64,000 nt of DNA from Acanthochlamys bracteata. Its lineage: Eukaryota > Streptophyta > Magnoliopsida > Pandanales > Velloziaceae. Both the position numbers and the translations under genes were made by a program. The stretch is from assembly GCA_019914995.1 (NCBI GenBank), contig CM034138.1, forward strand, positions 6,950,535 through 7,014,534. Direction: 5' to 3'. Positions 12,376 through 24,714 of this stretch are shown piece by piece; position 1 is the first letter of the stretch; each line of letters begins with the position of its first letter. A model generated the notes under the pieces. The model was not told the origin of the DNA. It saw only the letters and a program-made list of their open reading frames with translations, and ran no database searches.

Positions 12376-12950
12376 TTAACCCTGAATCTCTAAGAAGATG
12401 TGGTGGTAAATCATAGTCAATCCTAGCTCCTTTATATTCTTGTGCCTCCCCTCAGCCATTCCATTTTCCTCAGGTGTACCAACATTCAACATGATAAGCT
12501 TGAAAGTCGATGCTAGTAAATTCACCACCATGGTTGGATTGGAAAACCATGATTTTTGCATCAAATTGAGTCTGTACAACTTGTGAAAGGTAATAGAGCA
12601 TGACATACAGTCAGACTTTCTTTTCAAAGGAAAGAAACAAGTGAAATGAGTGCATCACCTATAAAACTTACATAGTATTTGAATCTCTGAAAGCAAATAA
12701 GAGGAGCCGGTCCCTACAAGTTGCAGTGCTATTTTTAGGCAATAGCAACAAAGGCTTTTGCAATCTTTTGGTTTATTAAGTTTGATTAGCACCAAAGTGC
12801 TTATGGTTTGGCTTGTTGGAAATTGACACAACACATCTCTGTCTCTACTTAAATTGTGTAACCTCTTAAAAGTTGTGAATGAGTCATTTATGTGCATGAA
12901 AAGACAAAATGCTGAAGTTCTTAGAGGCACAGAATCATGATAAGCTATCT
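12376..12950 (-). pseudogene. Copia retrotransposon integrase remnant
   Basis: Minus-strand fragments of a Ty1/copia polyprotein in several frames. Reading 3' to 5' along the window one meets a GAG-pre-integrase-like part, then FKYYVSF.-like text and the integrase core: TQFDAKIMVFQSNHGGEFTS, then GTPEENGMAEGRHK (usual form GTPxQNGVAERRH). Frames change at about 12480 and 12610, with in-frame stops. No LTRs or reverse transcriptase are present. It is a dead fragment between the PPR and EAF genes. Confidence 0.75.
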
Positions 12951-13711
12951 TCGCCTTAATGAGTTAAATATTGCTGAGTTCTACATAGGATGATCTGCCC
13001 TTAGCCTTCATGACAACTTTGGTAGAAGTGACTTGATTTCTTGTGTTCAAAATCTTTTTAACAACTTTCAATTTTATCTGCTTAATCAAGTTCCCTTTCA
13101 GAATCCAGTTTGATTTGTTTTTGTTGGTTGCGAGATGGTATATAAAACTTATAGCATCTGTTATTTGTATTGACTGATTCAGAATAAAATTGTGTATAAA
13201 TTTGATTCAGAAAATAGGGAAGTCTCGATTCCTGTATATTATTGTGAATGAACTTTTTTGATCCATTTAACTGAAGAAAACCAAAATCACCAATGATCGC
13301 ATTAATTTGGCATCATTTAAATGGAATCTGAGTTAGAGACTCGAGAGTTTGATTTCTATAATTTTAGGGGGGCCAAGTATGAAGGGTTTAGGAAATTTAG
13401 AATTTGCTTGCACCTTCTTGAAGCTGTCTGCTATTTACATAGCTTTTTGTTTCTCTTGGTACTCATTTTTTATTTCCAAGACGAAAACGTTGAACATTTC
13501 TTTTGGGAATTGGGGATATTGTAACATTGACAAATTTATTATTTTTTTTTTCAGTGTCGTTCATTCCATTATTGTAGTTGTTTTTTTTTTTTTTTTTTTT
13601 TTTTTTTGGGTTCTGATCCTGTCGTACAATAGTTTGACGGTGCAGGTTAGATCCTCTTCTCAAGGGCTCTTCTGCGGAAGAAAGCTGGATTGTACTAAAC
13701 CTGCGAATTTA
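12951..13711. other. Intergenic, no gene seen
   Basis: Open frames at 13321-13723 are short and cross a T homopolymer (about 13581-13608). No domain recognised. Confidence 0.4.
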
Positions 13712-13950
13712 GGGAGCGTCTGAGATTGAATTTTTTAAATATTTTTTTTAATTTTTAAGTTTATATTTTTTAATATATATTTATAAATATTTAAAAATTT
13801 TATTTAAAAATCTAGAAAATATAAAAAAAATTTATATAATAAAATTTTTTATTACATATCTTTATTATTTTTAAAAAATAAAAAAATAAATTCATTTAAC
13901 AAAATATTTTTATTTTAAAAAACTTTATTTTATAAACACTCTCGCTCTCT
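13712..13950. mobile_element. MITE, family M1
   Basis: Begins GGGAGCGTCTGAG and ends TAAACACTCTCGC. The core blocks match the M1 order. Confidence 0.7.
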
Positions 13951-14251
13951 AAGTCTTCAGCTTTTAGTTTTGATGGACTTGTATATGCAGCTGAGAGATA
14001 TATACGCTATCTCAGACGAAACTTTGTTAATAAAGTTAATTTAAACTTATATGAATAAAATTATATTAATTTAAAGTTAAGTTGATATAATTCAAAAAGA
14101 CATTTGAATTATTTATCTGAAATTTATTTTTATTACTCTCATCTTTTATTTAAACAAGATTAAATCTTTAATCATACTAATATACAGATTAAATAATTAT
14201 TTTTACTCATTTCTAACTTTGTTTTTACTTTCACTTTAATATTCAGTTTGA

Positions 14252-14514
14252 GGACCGTTTGGAAGTAATTATAAAATAAATTTTTTTAAAATAAAAAATA
14301 TTTTTATTCTATTTTGATAAAGAAATTATATTATTTTGATTTAAGAAAATAATAAAAATAAATAATAAAAAAATTTACTATGTAAAAGTAATAAAACTAT
14401 TTTATTACCTAAAATTTTTATATTTTAAAATTTTTAAGTAAATTCAATAACTATTACAAAAAATTTATTAAAAAATATAAATAAAAAATTATAAAGAGCT
14501 TTCCAAACCATCTC
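14252..14514. mobile_element. MITE, family M1
   Basis: Ends GGACCGTTTGGAAG and CTTTCCAAACCATC form an inverted repeat. Inverted relative to the copy at 13712-13950. Confidence 0.7.
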
Positions 14515-14924
14515 TAATCTCGTTCCCAAACAATCCGTACGTAATTCATGGATGATGATTAATTAGTTCCATGAAATTATATGGTAATGATAATCTATAA
14601 TCAAAATGGATAATGTAGAAGTTTCACCTCCGAAATCTAGAAATGTTAAGACGTACTAAATAGTTGCAGAGAGCATTAGATACTATGAATTTTAACTGAT
14701 TAAATATAGTCAGATATAATCACTACCAAGTTATATGAGGGGAATTTTGATCTAGAGAAGATGACTATGACGCTATTTAGCCACAATGTAGTCTTAAAGT
14801 AGCATAAATATACAGATTGATACATGGATGGGCACAGCAGTAAAATATCAAAAGAAAATTCTGTAGTATAGGAGACGTGGAGTGTTCGTCGGGTGCATTT
14901 TGAAATTGTCTTGTGCTACAAGTC

Positions 14925-17900
14925 TCAAATCTCAATATCACCAGCTGAGCTTGCTGAATCATCACTTCCATCACTGTCGCTGCTGCTGCTCCCACTCCCA
15001 CTACTGCTACTGCTACTTCCGCTCTCACTGCCACTACTTGTCGAGCTAGAAGTCTGTTGTTGTTGGCCCTCTTGCACACTTGCCTGAGCTCGTAATGCTT
15101 CTGCTGCATTCAGACCCTTTTCCACTTCATCATCACTGACATCTACATCTGCAATCTCATCATCGATATTGTTATGGTTTGGTATGTTGATATCTAGCCC
15201 TCCTGGAGTTGCCTGCGCTTCAACATTCATCCTTGACTGTGTTCCTCCATCATCATCGTCCTCATCATCAAAACCTAAATCTAAGTGTTCTTCAGTTTCA
15301 TGTGATTTTGTGTCAACGTCTTTCGGCTCCGGTGAAATAGAGACTCTATTAGATTGGAGAGAGTTAAAATCTGCACTCTTGTATGTAGGTCTTGGACCTG
15401 TTATCATCAAACATTCACCATATAAAGTTTAAAAAGAAATAGTTACGTTTTGTATATGCAACATTTCATAACCTAACTAAGAAAAATTCTAAAATATTCG
15501 AAAGTAAACAGAAACTGAGTGCAAAAAGTTGTTCCATTATGCCGAACTATCACTTAACTATTATTTGTTTTTGTGCAAGACTTCATTATCTTCAATTTAA
15601 GATAATTTTCATGACCAACTACCCCAACTAGTTGAGTAAAGGAGGTACAAAGAGGAGAACTATATTAAACTAATCTAGTTCAAGGACTGGCTACTACTGT
15701 TAAGTTGATACAGTTCAAAGACTCTATGTGCATCTGCTCAATTATCTTAAGAAACAAGATTTGCATGCAGTAGCAGTAGCAGATTCTAAGAGACTTTTTG
15801 AAAAGCAATGCCTGATCACCGAAGAATAAGGGACATTTACTTTCAAAACAGTGTCCATGTTACTAATTTACCAAGACAGCACTAGATACATTGCATTAAC
15901 CCATAAAAAATATGTTGAAAGCAAACTAACAACTTACCAGGACTTTTTGATTCACCAATATCAATTCTTTCAACTTCAATCTGCAAAACAATAACATAAA
16001 AGATGAAAGTTAGCTTTCTAGAGTATATCGTAATCGCTTTCTTCAATCAGGAAATAAAAAAAATTACTTATTGCAAATGGGCATCATATTGGTGCCAAAA
16101 AAATTACACCTACCAATTTAAAGATATTCAGAAGGATTTTCTAATAGCCGTTTGAAGATTCTACTGTAATCTATTCCTAATCAGTGGCAATGGGAAAAGA
16201 TAGGAGCCTACAAAATGCTGAACGACAAGTGGTATGCAAATTACAGTTGATGCTTTATCTACCACATGAAAGCAACACTAGTCAGATAAATTTCACATGC
16301 ACATGCACCATTAACATGCAGGACTCTTGGAAGTCACATGCTTTATCTGTCAACAACAAGCTGCTGCCGCAACACTAACTAGGCGTATCCAACTAAAAGC
16401 AGTTGGCAATAACAAAAACTGCCCAGAAAAGAATAAAAATCCTGCAAACTCTATGTAGCAGTTGGCAATAACATAACTACTACTGCTACTACTACTACTA
16501 CTACTGCTACTACTGCTGCTACTGCTACCGCTACTGCTGCTACTACTGATACTACTACTACAACTACTACTATTACCACCACCACCACTACTACTACTAC
16601 TAGTAGGTGTATCCCACTAAAAGCAGTTGGCATAACATAAACTGCTATTGAGAAAAGAATAAAATCCTGACAAACTCTATGTAAATGATGAATACAGGTT
16701 CCAACATTTTCTTGGTTACTAAAGTAATTGAACCATAAAAATCTCTGATTTCTGACATAGAACCACAACCAATATTCTCAACTAAAGAACTTTTACTATC
16801 ATGAAAAGCTTTCTTGACTATTTCAAAGATCATTGTCAACTCTGTACAGATGCGTATGAAATAAAGATAAGTTAACATCATATTGAGAGCATAAAAACAA
16901 AGTAATTGAGTACAAAGAAGCGTACCAGACTAGGAACATTCTCATAAATGAACATGAAGTATGCAAATCAGTTTAGCCAGAAAATGCATAACCATTCCAG
17001 ACAAGAACATGGTCATCAACAATAAAAAAAGAAAAAAGAACTTACAGGCACTGGCTGCATAGAAGTTCTGGGAATGTTTTGTGGCTTTGTTATTTTCCCT
17101 AGTGGGGGTGACCGAGTCTCAGTGCCTGCTCCAGCAGAACTCATTGAGGTTGCATTAGCTGCCGCAGTAGATTCACCTGGTTGCCGAACATGTCTCAATC
17201 TCTTCACAGCACGATGCAGGCGCTCCAACCGAAAGGTCTCTCCATCAAAGAACAAGACCCCATCATTGTCTTTGTAGTCCTCACTGCTGCCCTCAAAGGT
17301 CACCTTTGGTTTTCCCGGCTGATTGTTTTGGAACTCCACAGTAACTCTGTTCTCCTTGTTCTTCTGCAACGACCCATCCTGTGTCTTATCTATAGAGGCT
17401 GGCTTGAACTCATCTATCAACCCAACAAAAAATAAAATAAACAGGGGAAAAAAGTACTGAAACGAAATACCCTAAGATATTGGCTGAAAATATAGTTAGC
17501 TGCGCAAACAATTCGCTTCAAAGTTTCAAGCTAGGTGATTCAATAGTAAAATATCATATCCAAATTTTACCTAAAAGAAACAATTTACTACTGCACGGAA
17601 ACAGATTCCAGGAAGTAAATATTATTGCCAAAATTTTCAAACAAAAATCAGACACTAAAACTTAAACAAAAACAGTGGAAAATTAAATCACATATCAGGT
17701 TGCCAGTTTTTATTTGATCGATCCACAAGCTGAAAGCCCAAAAAAAAACCAAGAAGCAATCAAAGTTTAGAATTTAGATTACTCACATCGTAGGGAGTAG
17801 AATTTGTGAGCCGATGATGACGGCGGATCCTTGAAAGATGAGCCGAGTTTGAGAGAGTACCATCTCTCTGGCTGCGGTGCCACCGCCGATGAAGAAGAAC

Positions 17901-17937
17901 TCATCGAAGCAACGGTGTCTCCTCCGTGATTCGCCAT
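14925..17937 (-). CDS. ELL-associated factor (EAF) homologue, Pol II elongation
   Basis: Four exons close in phase: 17937-17787, 17413-17046, 15980-15938, 15397-14925, giving 344 residues. In animals EAF proteins bind ELL and raise RNA polymerase II elongation; the plant homologue is nuclear and less studied. The EAF N-terminal domain runs from about residue 25 (RWYSLKLGSSF) to about 130, with LRYEFKPASI across the exon 1/2 junction and the diagnostic DGETFRLERLHRAVKRLR. The C-terminal third is acidic (DDEDDDD, about residue 222) and ends in a Ser/Gly/Asp-rich tract, as in the transactivation region of the family. The ATG at 17937 is the first in frame. Exon 3 is only 43 bases, so gene finders may miss it. 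Intron 2 contains a trinucleotide microsatellite. Confidence 0.9.
16385..16682. repeat. (TAC)n microsatellite between two direct repeats in EAF intron 2
   Basis: About 130 bases of TAC/TGC/ACC trinucleotides (16478-16605) lie between two copies of a ~75-base sequence, 16385-16456 and 16606-16682. Both copies contain ACTAAAAGCAGTTGGCA, GAAAAGAATAAAA and CAAACTCTATGTA. Confidence 0.85.
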
Positions 17938-18264
17938 CAAAAAAATTAACTACAGAGCATTATTAGCAGTTCATCAACTCGATGAGGAGGGATTCGCCAT
18001 TACAGAAATCGATTGAAGAACATGTTATGTTTATTATCTGATTTTGATCAGGAAGCGGAGAGAGAGATTTCGTGTCTTCCTTACTAGAGTTAGGTTACAA
18101 TACAACACTGGCAAAGTAGGCCTGAACAGAGAAACTAGGCCTGGATCTGTGGGCCTAACTTAAAAAATCCTACTAAAATGTGGAGAGTTCAATAGAAAGA
18201 GCAAGGCTGTCGGCCCAGTGGAACCGGGCTCAACCCAACTCGAAAAGTTTACTATTTTCGGCAT

Positions 18265-18507
18265 GGTTATTATTTGGAAGGTTTTGATAAAAAGAAATTA
18301 ATTTATTATAAGCTTTCTTAAATTTTAACTTATCAGAAAAATAATTTTTTAATTTTTAATTTTATAATTTTTAATATATTTTATAAATATTTGAAAATTT
18401 TGTTTAAAAATTTAAATAATATAAAAAAATCTACATAATTAAATTTTTTATTATATATTTTTATTTTTTTTAAATAAAAAAATTTTATTTTATAAACACT
18501 CTAAACA
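18265..18507. mobile_element. MITE, family M1
   Basis: Starts near TTATTTGGAAGG and ends TAAACACTCTAAAC. Core blocks agree with M1; the ends are eroded. Confidence 0.6.
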
Positions 18508-18881
18508 TCAACTTAATCAATTGTTATTTTTCTTTACATTTGTTTTAGGTATTTTCTGTCTTCATAACTACGGGGACTAGTGACGTGATCTTCTTTTCCC
18601 TCTCTCTTCACACTCACTGGACTCGCGGGGAACACAAAAATGCTTATTTATCAACCCACTAAATTTGTTTTTTAAAATTTATTTTTAATATAAAATAAAA
18701 TTATTTTTATTAAAATTTCATTTTAAATTTTATTTATAATATAAAATAAATATAAAATTTTAACTTTTATTAAATATTTTTATTTTTATTTTTAAATTAC
18801 CTTCAGAAAAGTGAAATCATTTTAAATTAAACACGTCCGAACAGACGTCACACGATTACCTTTATTTTTTACAGACATACA
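18508..18881. other. Short intergenic stretch, AT-rich
   Basis: No gene. Alternating A/T-rich blocks at 18660-18800 resemble eroded MITE sequence. Confidence 0.35.
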
Positions 18882-18994
18882 GGGTGTGTTTATTTTGTTA
18901 AAATTTTTATATTTAATAAAATATTATTTATGTAGTATTTGATATTAAAAACAAATTTTAAAAAATAAAAATTGAATCATAAATAAACACGCCC
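18882..18994. mobile_element. 113-bp MITE with 13-bp inverted ends
   Basis: Ends GGGTGTGTTTATT and AATAAACACGCCC are inverted repeats with one mismatch. It stops six bases before the ATG of the aspartic-protease pseudogene. No clear target duplication was found. Confidence 0.7.
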
Positions 18995-19000
18995 AAAACA

Positions 19001-20330
19001 ATGGTAATCTCTTCACTTCCGTTCCTTCTTCTGCTGCTCCCACTACCACTTCCTTCGCTGGTTTTCGGACGAAAAATTTCAACCGCAAAAGCAGATAACA
19101 ACAACGGCGTCTTTAGATCCACTGCTGTCATGGACGTCTCCACCTCAATCCGACTACAAGTTGCTCACTCTGGCCAGACTTCGGCGAGATTCCGCCAAAT
19201 TCCGAGGAATTGCTGCGCTGTTGAGGGGTTACGAAGAAGACTATCTGAAGCCGATGGAGCAAACGGAGGAAGTGGGAGTTCGCGCAGTCGGCCGCGGAGG
19301 AGATCTAAGGGCCGGTGGTTTCAGGTGCCAGTCAGGGGAGCGGTGAGCACTTTTTCGAGAGTTGGGTCGGAAAGCCGGCGAAGCAGATTTACATGGGTCC
19401 AGTGCCAGCCCTGCGGTGACTGCTACAAGCAATCTGATCCGGTGTTCGATCCTACCTCGTCGGAAACTTACAGCCGTTTGTCTTGTGATTCTTCCAAGTG
19501 TAAAGCCCTCGACGTTAACGCCTGCCGGAATAATTCTAGCATTTACCAAGTGTCTTACAGTGATGGTTCCTACATTGTGGAGATTTTGCTAACCGAAAAG
19601 CTTACTTTTGGGGATCCTCGCCGGTTAGCAAAGTTGCGTTCGATTGTGGACATGATAACGAAGGCCTGTTCGTTGGCGTCGCAGGGCTTCTCGGCCTCGG
19701 CAGCGGGCAGCTTTCGTTCCCTTCTCAGCTCTCGGCAAAATTATTTTATTACTCTTTAGTGGGCAGCGACTCTCCGTCTTCTTCGACGCTGGAATTTGGG
19801 AACCGGAATCAGGCGAAGAGTTAGTTACCGCGCCTCTCCTGAAGAACAGTAAAGTGGAGATGTTCTACTATGTAGGGATGAACAGGATCAGTGTTGGCGG
19901 TGAACTACTCTCGATCCCGCAGTCGGCTTTTTAAGTCGGCAAGAGCGGGGCCGTCAGAGTCATTGTCGACTACGGCACTGCGGTCACTCGTCTGCAGCAG
20001 CAAGCGTACACGGCGCTCCGCGACGCGTTCGCAAAAGGAACAACAGGTCTACTGTCAGCGGCAGGCATAGCACTGTTCAACACCTGCTACGACTTGTCGT
20101 CGAAGACGAGCGTGGAAGTACCGACCATCGCGTTCCATTTCGTCGGTGACGGAGGGAAAGAGTTGCGTCAAGAACTACTTGATTGCTGTGGACTCGTCGG
20201 GGACGTTCTGCCCAGCTTTCGCCCCGACCTCGTCCCGCTTTCCATCATCGGAAACGTGCAGCAGCAAGGGACACGTGTCAGATTCGATCTGGATAATGCT
20301 GTGGTCGGCTTCACTCCCAATAAATGCTGA
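19001..20330 (+). pseudogene. Aspartic protease (nepenthesin/ASPG1-like), disrupted
   Basis: Single-exon A1-family protease remnant. It keeps a signal peptide (LPFLLLLLPLPLPSLVF), a DYKLLTLARLRRDSAKFRG segment, WVQCQPCGDCYKQSDPVFDP, the central CGHDNEGLFVG...GLGSGQLSFPSQL part, YYVGMNRISVGGELLSIP, CYDLSSKTSVEVP and the family's C-terminus SIIGNVQQQGTR...GFTPNKC. Breaks: a frame change near 19160; loss of the first catalytic block (DTGSD) between IYM and WVQC at about 19395; a further shift near 19620; stops at about 19820 and 19932; a shift near 20160-20220. The second catalytic motif reads VDYGTAVT instead of VDSGTAVT. It cannot encode an active enzyme. Confidence 0.9.
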
Positions 20331-21650
20331 CTGCATGCTGCTGGTGCCGGTGGCTTGCAGAAATTATGCCCTCCTACTCGGTCAGTCCTCTGTGTTCCTT
20401 TCTCTCTCAAAACTCATAAGTCATATCATGTGGTAGCTTTTTTCGATAAAGAAAAAAAACTTTTTAAATTATTATGTGTTTGTTCTCTGCTAGTTAACCG
20501 AAACTAAAATCTAATATAGTTTTGAATGAGTTTATTACTATGTTAGATTTCCTTTTTTTTTTTTTAAAGTGATAGATTTAATTACACTTTGATATACTTT
20601 CTCTAATTTTTTATTAAGAAAGAACTAATCTATAGATATTTTAATAAATTTGATAATATTTTGTTTATATCTTATTTATTAAAAAAATTGATATAGAATA
20701 TGAAAGCTTGGCAGAATTTATTTTGATTCTAATTTAATTGAGATATACTGTATGTTAGATATTTCTTTATATGAGGGTTAGATCGAGCTAGATTGACGAA
20801 TTTTTAAGAAAATTTAATTTTAGAACAACCATATGTAATTTTATTATATTTAGCATTGAATCGATTGTGTTGTTCAATAATATTTAAGAAATGCATTATA
20901 GGCAAAATTTTTCGACTATAATACTAATAAATTTGATTATAATTGTCAATTATTAATGATTTAATAGTGTAAAAATATTATCTAGGTACGAGTTTAAATC
21001 ATATCTAGAATAATCTAATGTCAAAAATTATTATTTGACCTAAACTACATTCCAAAAAAATTATAAAAAGTATTTTTTTAATTAATTGGGCTAAGTTAAA
21101 ATTAAGTCGAAATAAGTTAGCTTTAGTATTTATACTTGTTGAAACAATAATAGGTTTAACTGCATTCAATTCTAAAAAATTAAACAATTTAAATCAACCT
21201 TCTATTAAAAAATGCATTCTATTTAAATTTTAATAGAATTAAAGGTTACCTCTATTATATTTTAAGCCAAACAATATCTCCATAAACAAATAATATAAGT
21301 GTAACTAACCATATATACTAATATATAGCTGTTTATTTGGGCTTAAAAAATTAAAAATTGTATACATATTTTTTATGATAATATAAAAAATTATCTAAAA
21401 ATAAAAATAAAAACATATTTTGAAACATAATTTCAAACATCATGATAAGTTAGAAATATAAGTCCCCACAAATACTTATGGACAAAATGGAATTTAAGAT
21501 TGATAACAAGAGAAACTAAAATTTGAATCGAATACTTGAAACAAAGGAAATAATAAATAAGCACAAATAAAAATTTGAGACCATAATAATTATTCGATTA
21601 ACTATTGGTATTAATATGATATTTATTGCTTCCAATCAACTATTTTTTAA

Positions 21651-21888
21651 GGGGCTATTTGATAGTCTTTATAAAAAGCTTTTTTAAAATATAAAATTTT
21701 TTTTGTTCAATTTTAAGAAAGGAGTTTTTTTTTAAAAAATAAAAATAAATAATAATAAGATGTATAATTTTTTATATTTTAAAAAATTTAAATAATTATA
21801 TAAAATATTGTAAAAAGTTTATTAAAAAATTATAAAGTTGAAAAAGTTAGTAAGTACTTTTTTTGATAGCAATATCAAATGTTTCCTA
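21651..21888. mobile_element. M1 MITE in the left palindrome arm
   Basis: Starts GGGGCTATTTGATAG and ends near ATATCAAATGTTTCC. Its mirror is at 24488-24714. Confidence 0.65.
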
Positions 21889-24487
21889 AATCTGTCAAAT
21901 TCATGAACCTGTACACCTATATGCATACAATAACTACAATAAAATCTAGCTAAATCCTACTATATGTATTTCTAACGTCATTGCTTTATTGAGCTTATAA
22001 CAGATATAACAAACCCTTTTATAATATTATATTTAGAGCTTATTTGTTTGTCTAATAAGTAATTTGAATAAGTTCTTTTTAAATAAATATTTAAAATAAG
22101 TGATTAAAAATAAATTTATAAAAACAAAATAAAAATCACTCAAAAGTAAATTTTTTAAACTATCCTTTTGTTACTTTTTATATTAAACAAGCTCTCGACA
22201 TTCTAAAAAGCAAGACTAAGAATAAGCATATAGTTTAAAATGAATACAGGTTCAATTTTAGATATGAATTACTAGACAATAATAAATATTTTTTAAACAA
22301 TGCAATCGATTCATTGTAGATAATTCTTATTTTTTCTTAAATTTGAGCTAATTTGCACTATAGATAAATTCTTCGAAGTAATAAGATAGAGAAAGACTTA
22401 CCAAGGGTAGCAAATAGTTTTCTTCATTAGAGATAGGACTAAAATTCTTACATTTTAGCCTACAAGGTTTTTTTTAACCAAAACTAGGAGTAGTCAATAT
22501 TGGTAAATATTTATATGATAAACACTACTATATAAATTTATAATGCAATTTAGTTTTTTTGGTTATTAAATGCAACTAAAAAAATGGATCATGGATATCT
22601 TTCCAATGTGCATTTAGGACTGTTTATAAGCTCACTTTTTAAAATTAGTTCATAAAAAATAAATTTAATAAAAAAGTTAATTTTATACTTATTTTATATT
22701 AAAAGTGAGTGTGAAAGCATAATTTTTAAGTGCTAAAATTTGAATTTTAAAAATGAGTTTTGGGCAAAAAAATTTTAATTTTAATTTTTTATTTATAATT
22801 AAAAAATAAGTTTAAAAAATGAGCTAGAAATGTAAATAAATAAGATATTAGTTTTAGTTCAGTTACATTGCGCGACTGAGTGGAGTGGATAAATCTCGTT
22901 TTTTTGTCAATTTTTTATAATTATTTTACTATTAAATGTAATTAAAAAATGACCTATGTGAATTTAGTTCAGTTTGCGTTGCAGATTGATATATCTTTTT
23001 TTCTTTCTCGATGCTTTTATGATTTCTTTTACTATTAAATTATATTAAAAAAATTTAAACTTAAAATAAATACATTTTAATACTAGTAGTTAATTTGATT
23101 ATTATTATGGTCTCAAATCTTGGTTTGTGCTTATCTTATATTTTTTGTTGAAGAACTTGTTTCAATTTTGTTTGTATTGCTCTTTCGTATAATCCATGAG
23201 TAGTTATTAAAGTGATATTTATTTTAAGTTTGAAAATTTTCTTAATGCAATTTAATACTAAAAGAAATCATAAAAGCATCGAGAAAGAAAAGAAGATCTA
23301 TCAATCTGCAACGCAAACTGAACTAAATTCACATGGGTCCTTTTTTTAATTACATTTAATAGTAAAATAATTATAAAAAATTGACAAAAAAACGAGGTTT
23401 ATCCACTTCACTCAGTCGCGCAATGTAACTGAACTAAAACTAATATCTTATTTATTTACATTTCTAGCTCATTTTTTAAACTTATTTTTTAATTATAAAT
23501 AAAAAATTAAAATTAAAATTTTTTTGCCCAAAACTCATTTTAAAATTCAAATTTTAACACTAAAATTATACTTTCACGCTCACTTTTAATTAAAATAAAT
23601 ATAAAAATTTATGTTTATTAAATTTATTTTTTATGAACTAATTTAAAAAAAATGAGTTTATAAATAGTCCTAAATGCACATGGGGAATATACCCATGATC
23701 TATTTCTTTAGTTGTATTTAATAACAAAAAAAACTAAATTGTATGATAAATTCATAAAGTAGTGTTTATAATATAAATATTTACTAGTATTTGACCAAAC
23801 ATGCATTGAATTCAGGATTATTTTGTTTGACTACTCCCGGTTTTGGTAAAAGAAAACCTAGTAAGCTGCTATGTAAGGATTTTAGTCTTATATATCTAGT
23901 GAAGAAAACTATTTGCTACTATTGGCAAGTCTTTTTCTATCTTATTACTTCGAAGAATTTATCTATAGTGCAAATTAGCTCATATTTAAGGAAGAATAAG
24001 AATTATCTACAATGAATCAATTGTATTGTTTAATAAATAGTTATTATTGTTTAGTAATTCGTATCTAAAATTGAACCTGTATTCATTTTAAACTAATATG
24101 CTTATTCTAAAATAAAATTAGACTGTATTTGGAGCGTTATTTAGGAGGATATGGTGGTCTTGCTTTTTAGCATGTCAACAGTTTGTTAATATAAAAAAAG
24201 TGACAAAAAGATAGCTTATAAATTTTACTTTCGAGTGATTTTTAATTTGTTTTTATAAATTTATTTCTAATCACTTATTTTTAAATATTCACTTGAAAGA
24301 ATTTATTTCAAATTACTTATTAGAGAAAGAAATAAGCTCTAAAATTTAATATTATAAAAGAGTTTGTTATGTCTGTTATAAGCTCAATAAAAAGCAATGA
24401 CGTTAGAAAGTTCATATAGCAGAATTTAGTTAGATTTTATTGTAGTTGTTTGCATATAGGTGTACAGGTTCATGAATTTGACAGACT

Positions 24488-24714
24488 TAGAAAGCGTTTA
24501 ATATTGCTTTCAAAAAAATACTTTTTAACTTTTTCAACTTTATAATATTTTTATAAACTTTTTACAATATTTTATATAATTTTTTAAAATATAAAAAAAT
24601 TCTACATCGTATATCTTGTTATTATTATTTATTTTATAAAAAAACTTGTTACTTAAAATAGAACAAAAATTTTATAATTTAGAAAAACATTTTGTAAAGA
24701 CTATCAAATAGCCC
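24488..24714. mobile_element. M1 MITE in the right palindrome arm
   Basis: Mirror of 21651-21888; ends CTATCAAATAGCCCC. Present in both arms at the equivalent place, so it predates the inverted duplication. Confidence 0.65.

Noticed and set aside
14893-15432. Plus-strand frames opposite the EAF last exon
   Set aside because: Shadows of the Ser/Asp-rich coding exon on the minus strand.
16451-16768. Frame rich in Val runs
   Set aside because: Pure translation of the (TAC)n microsatellite on the other strand.
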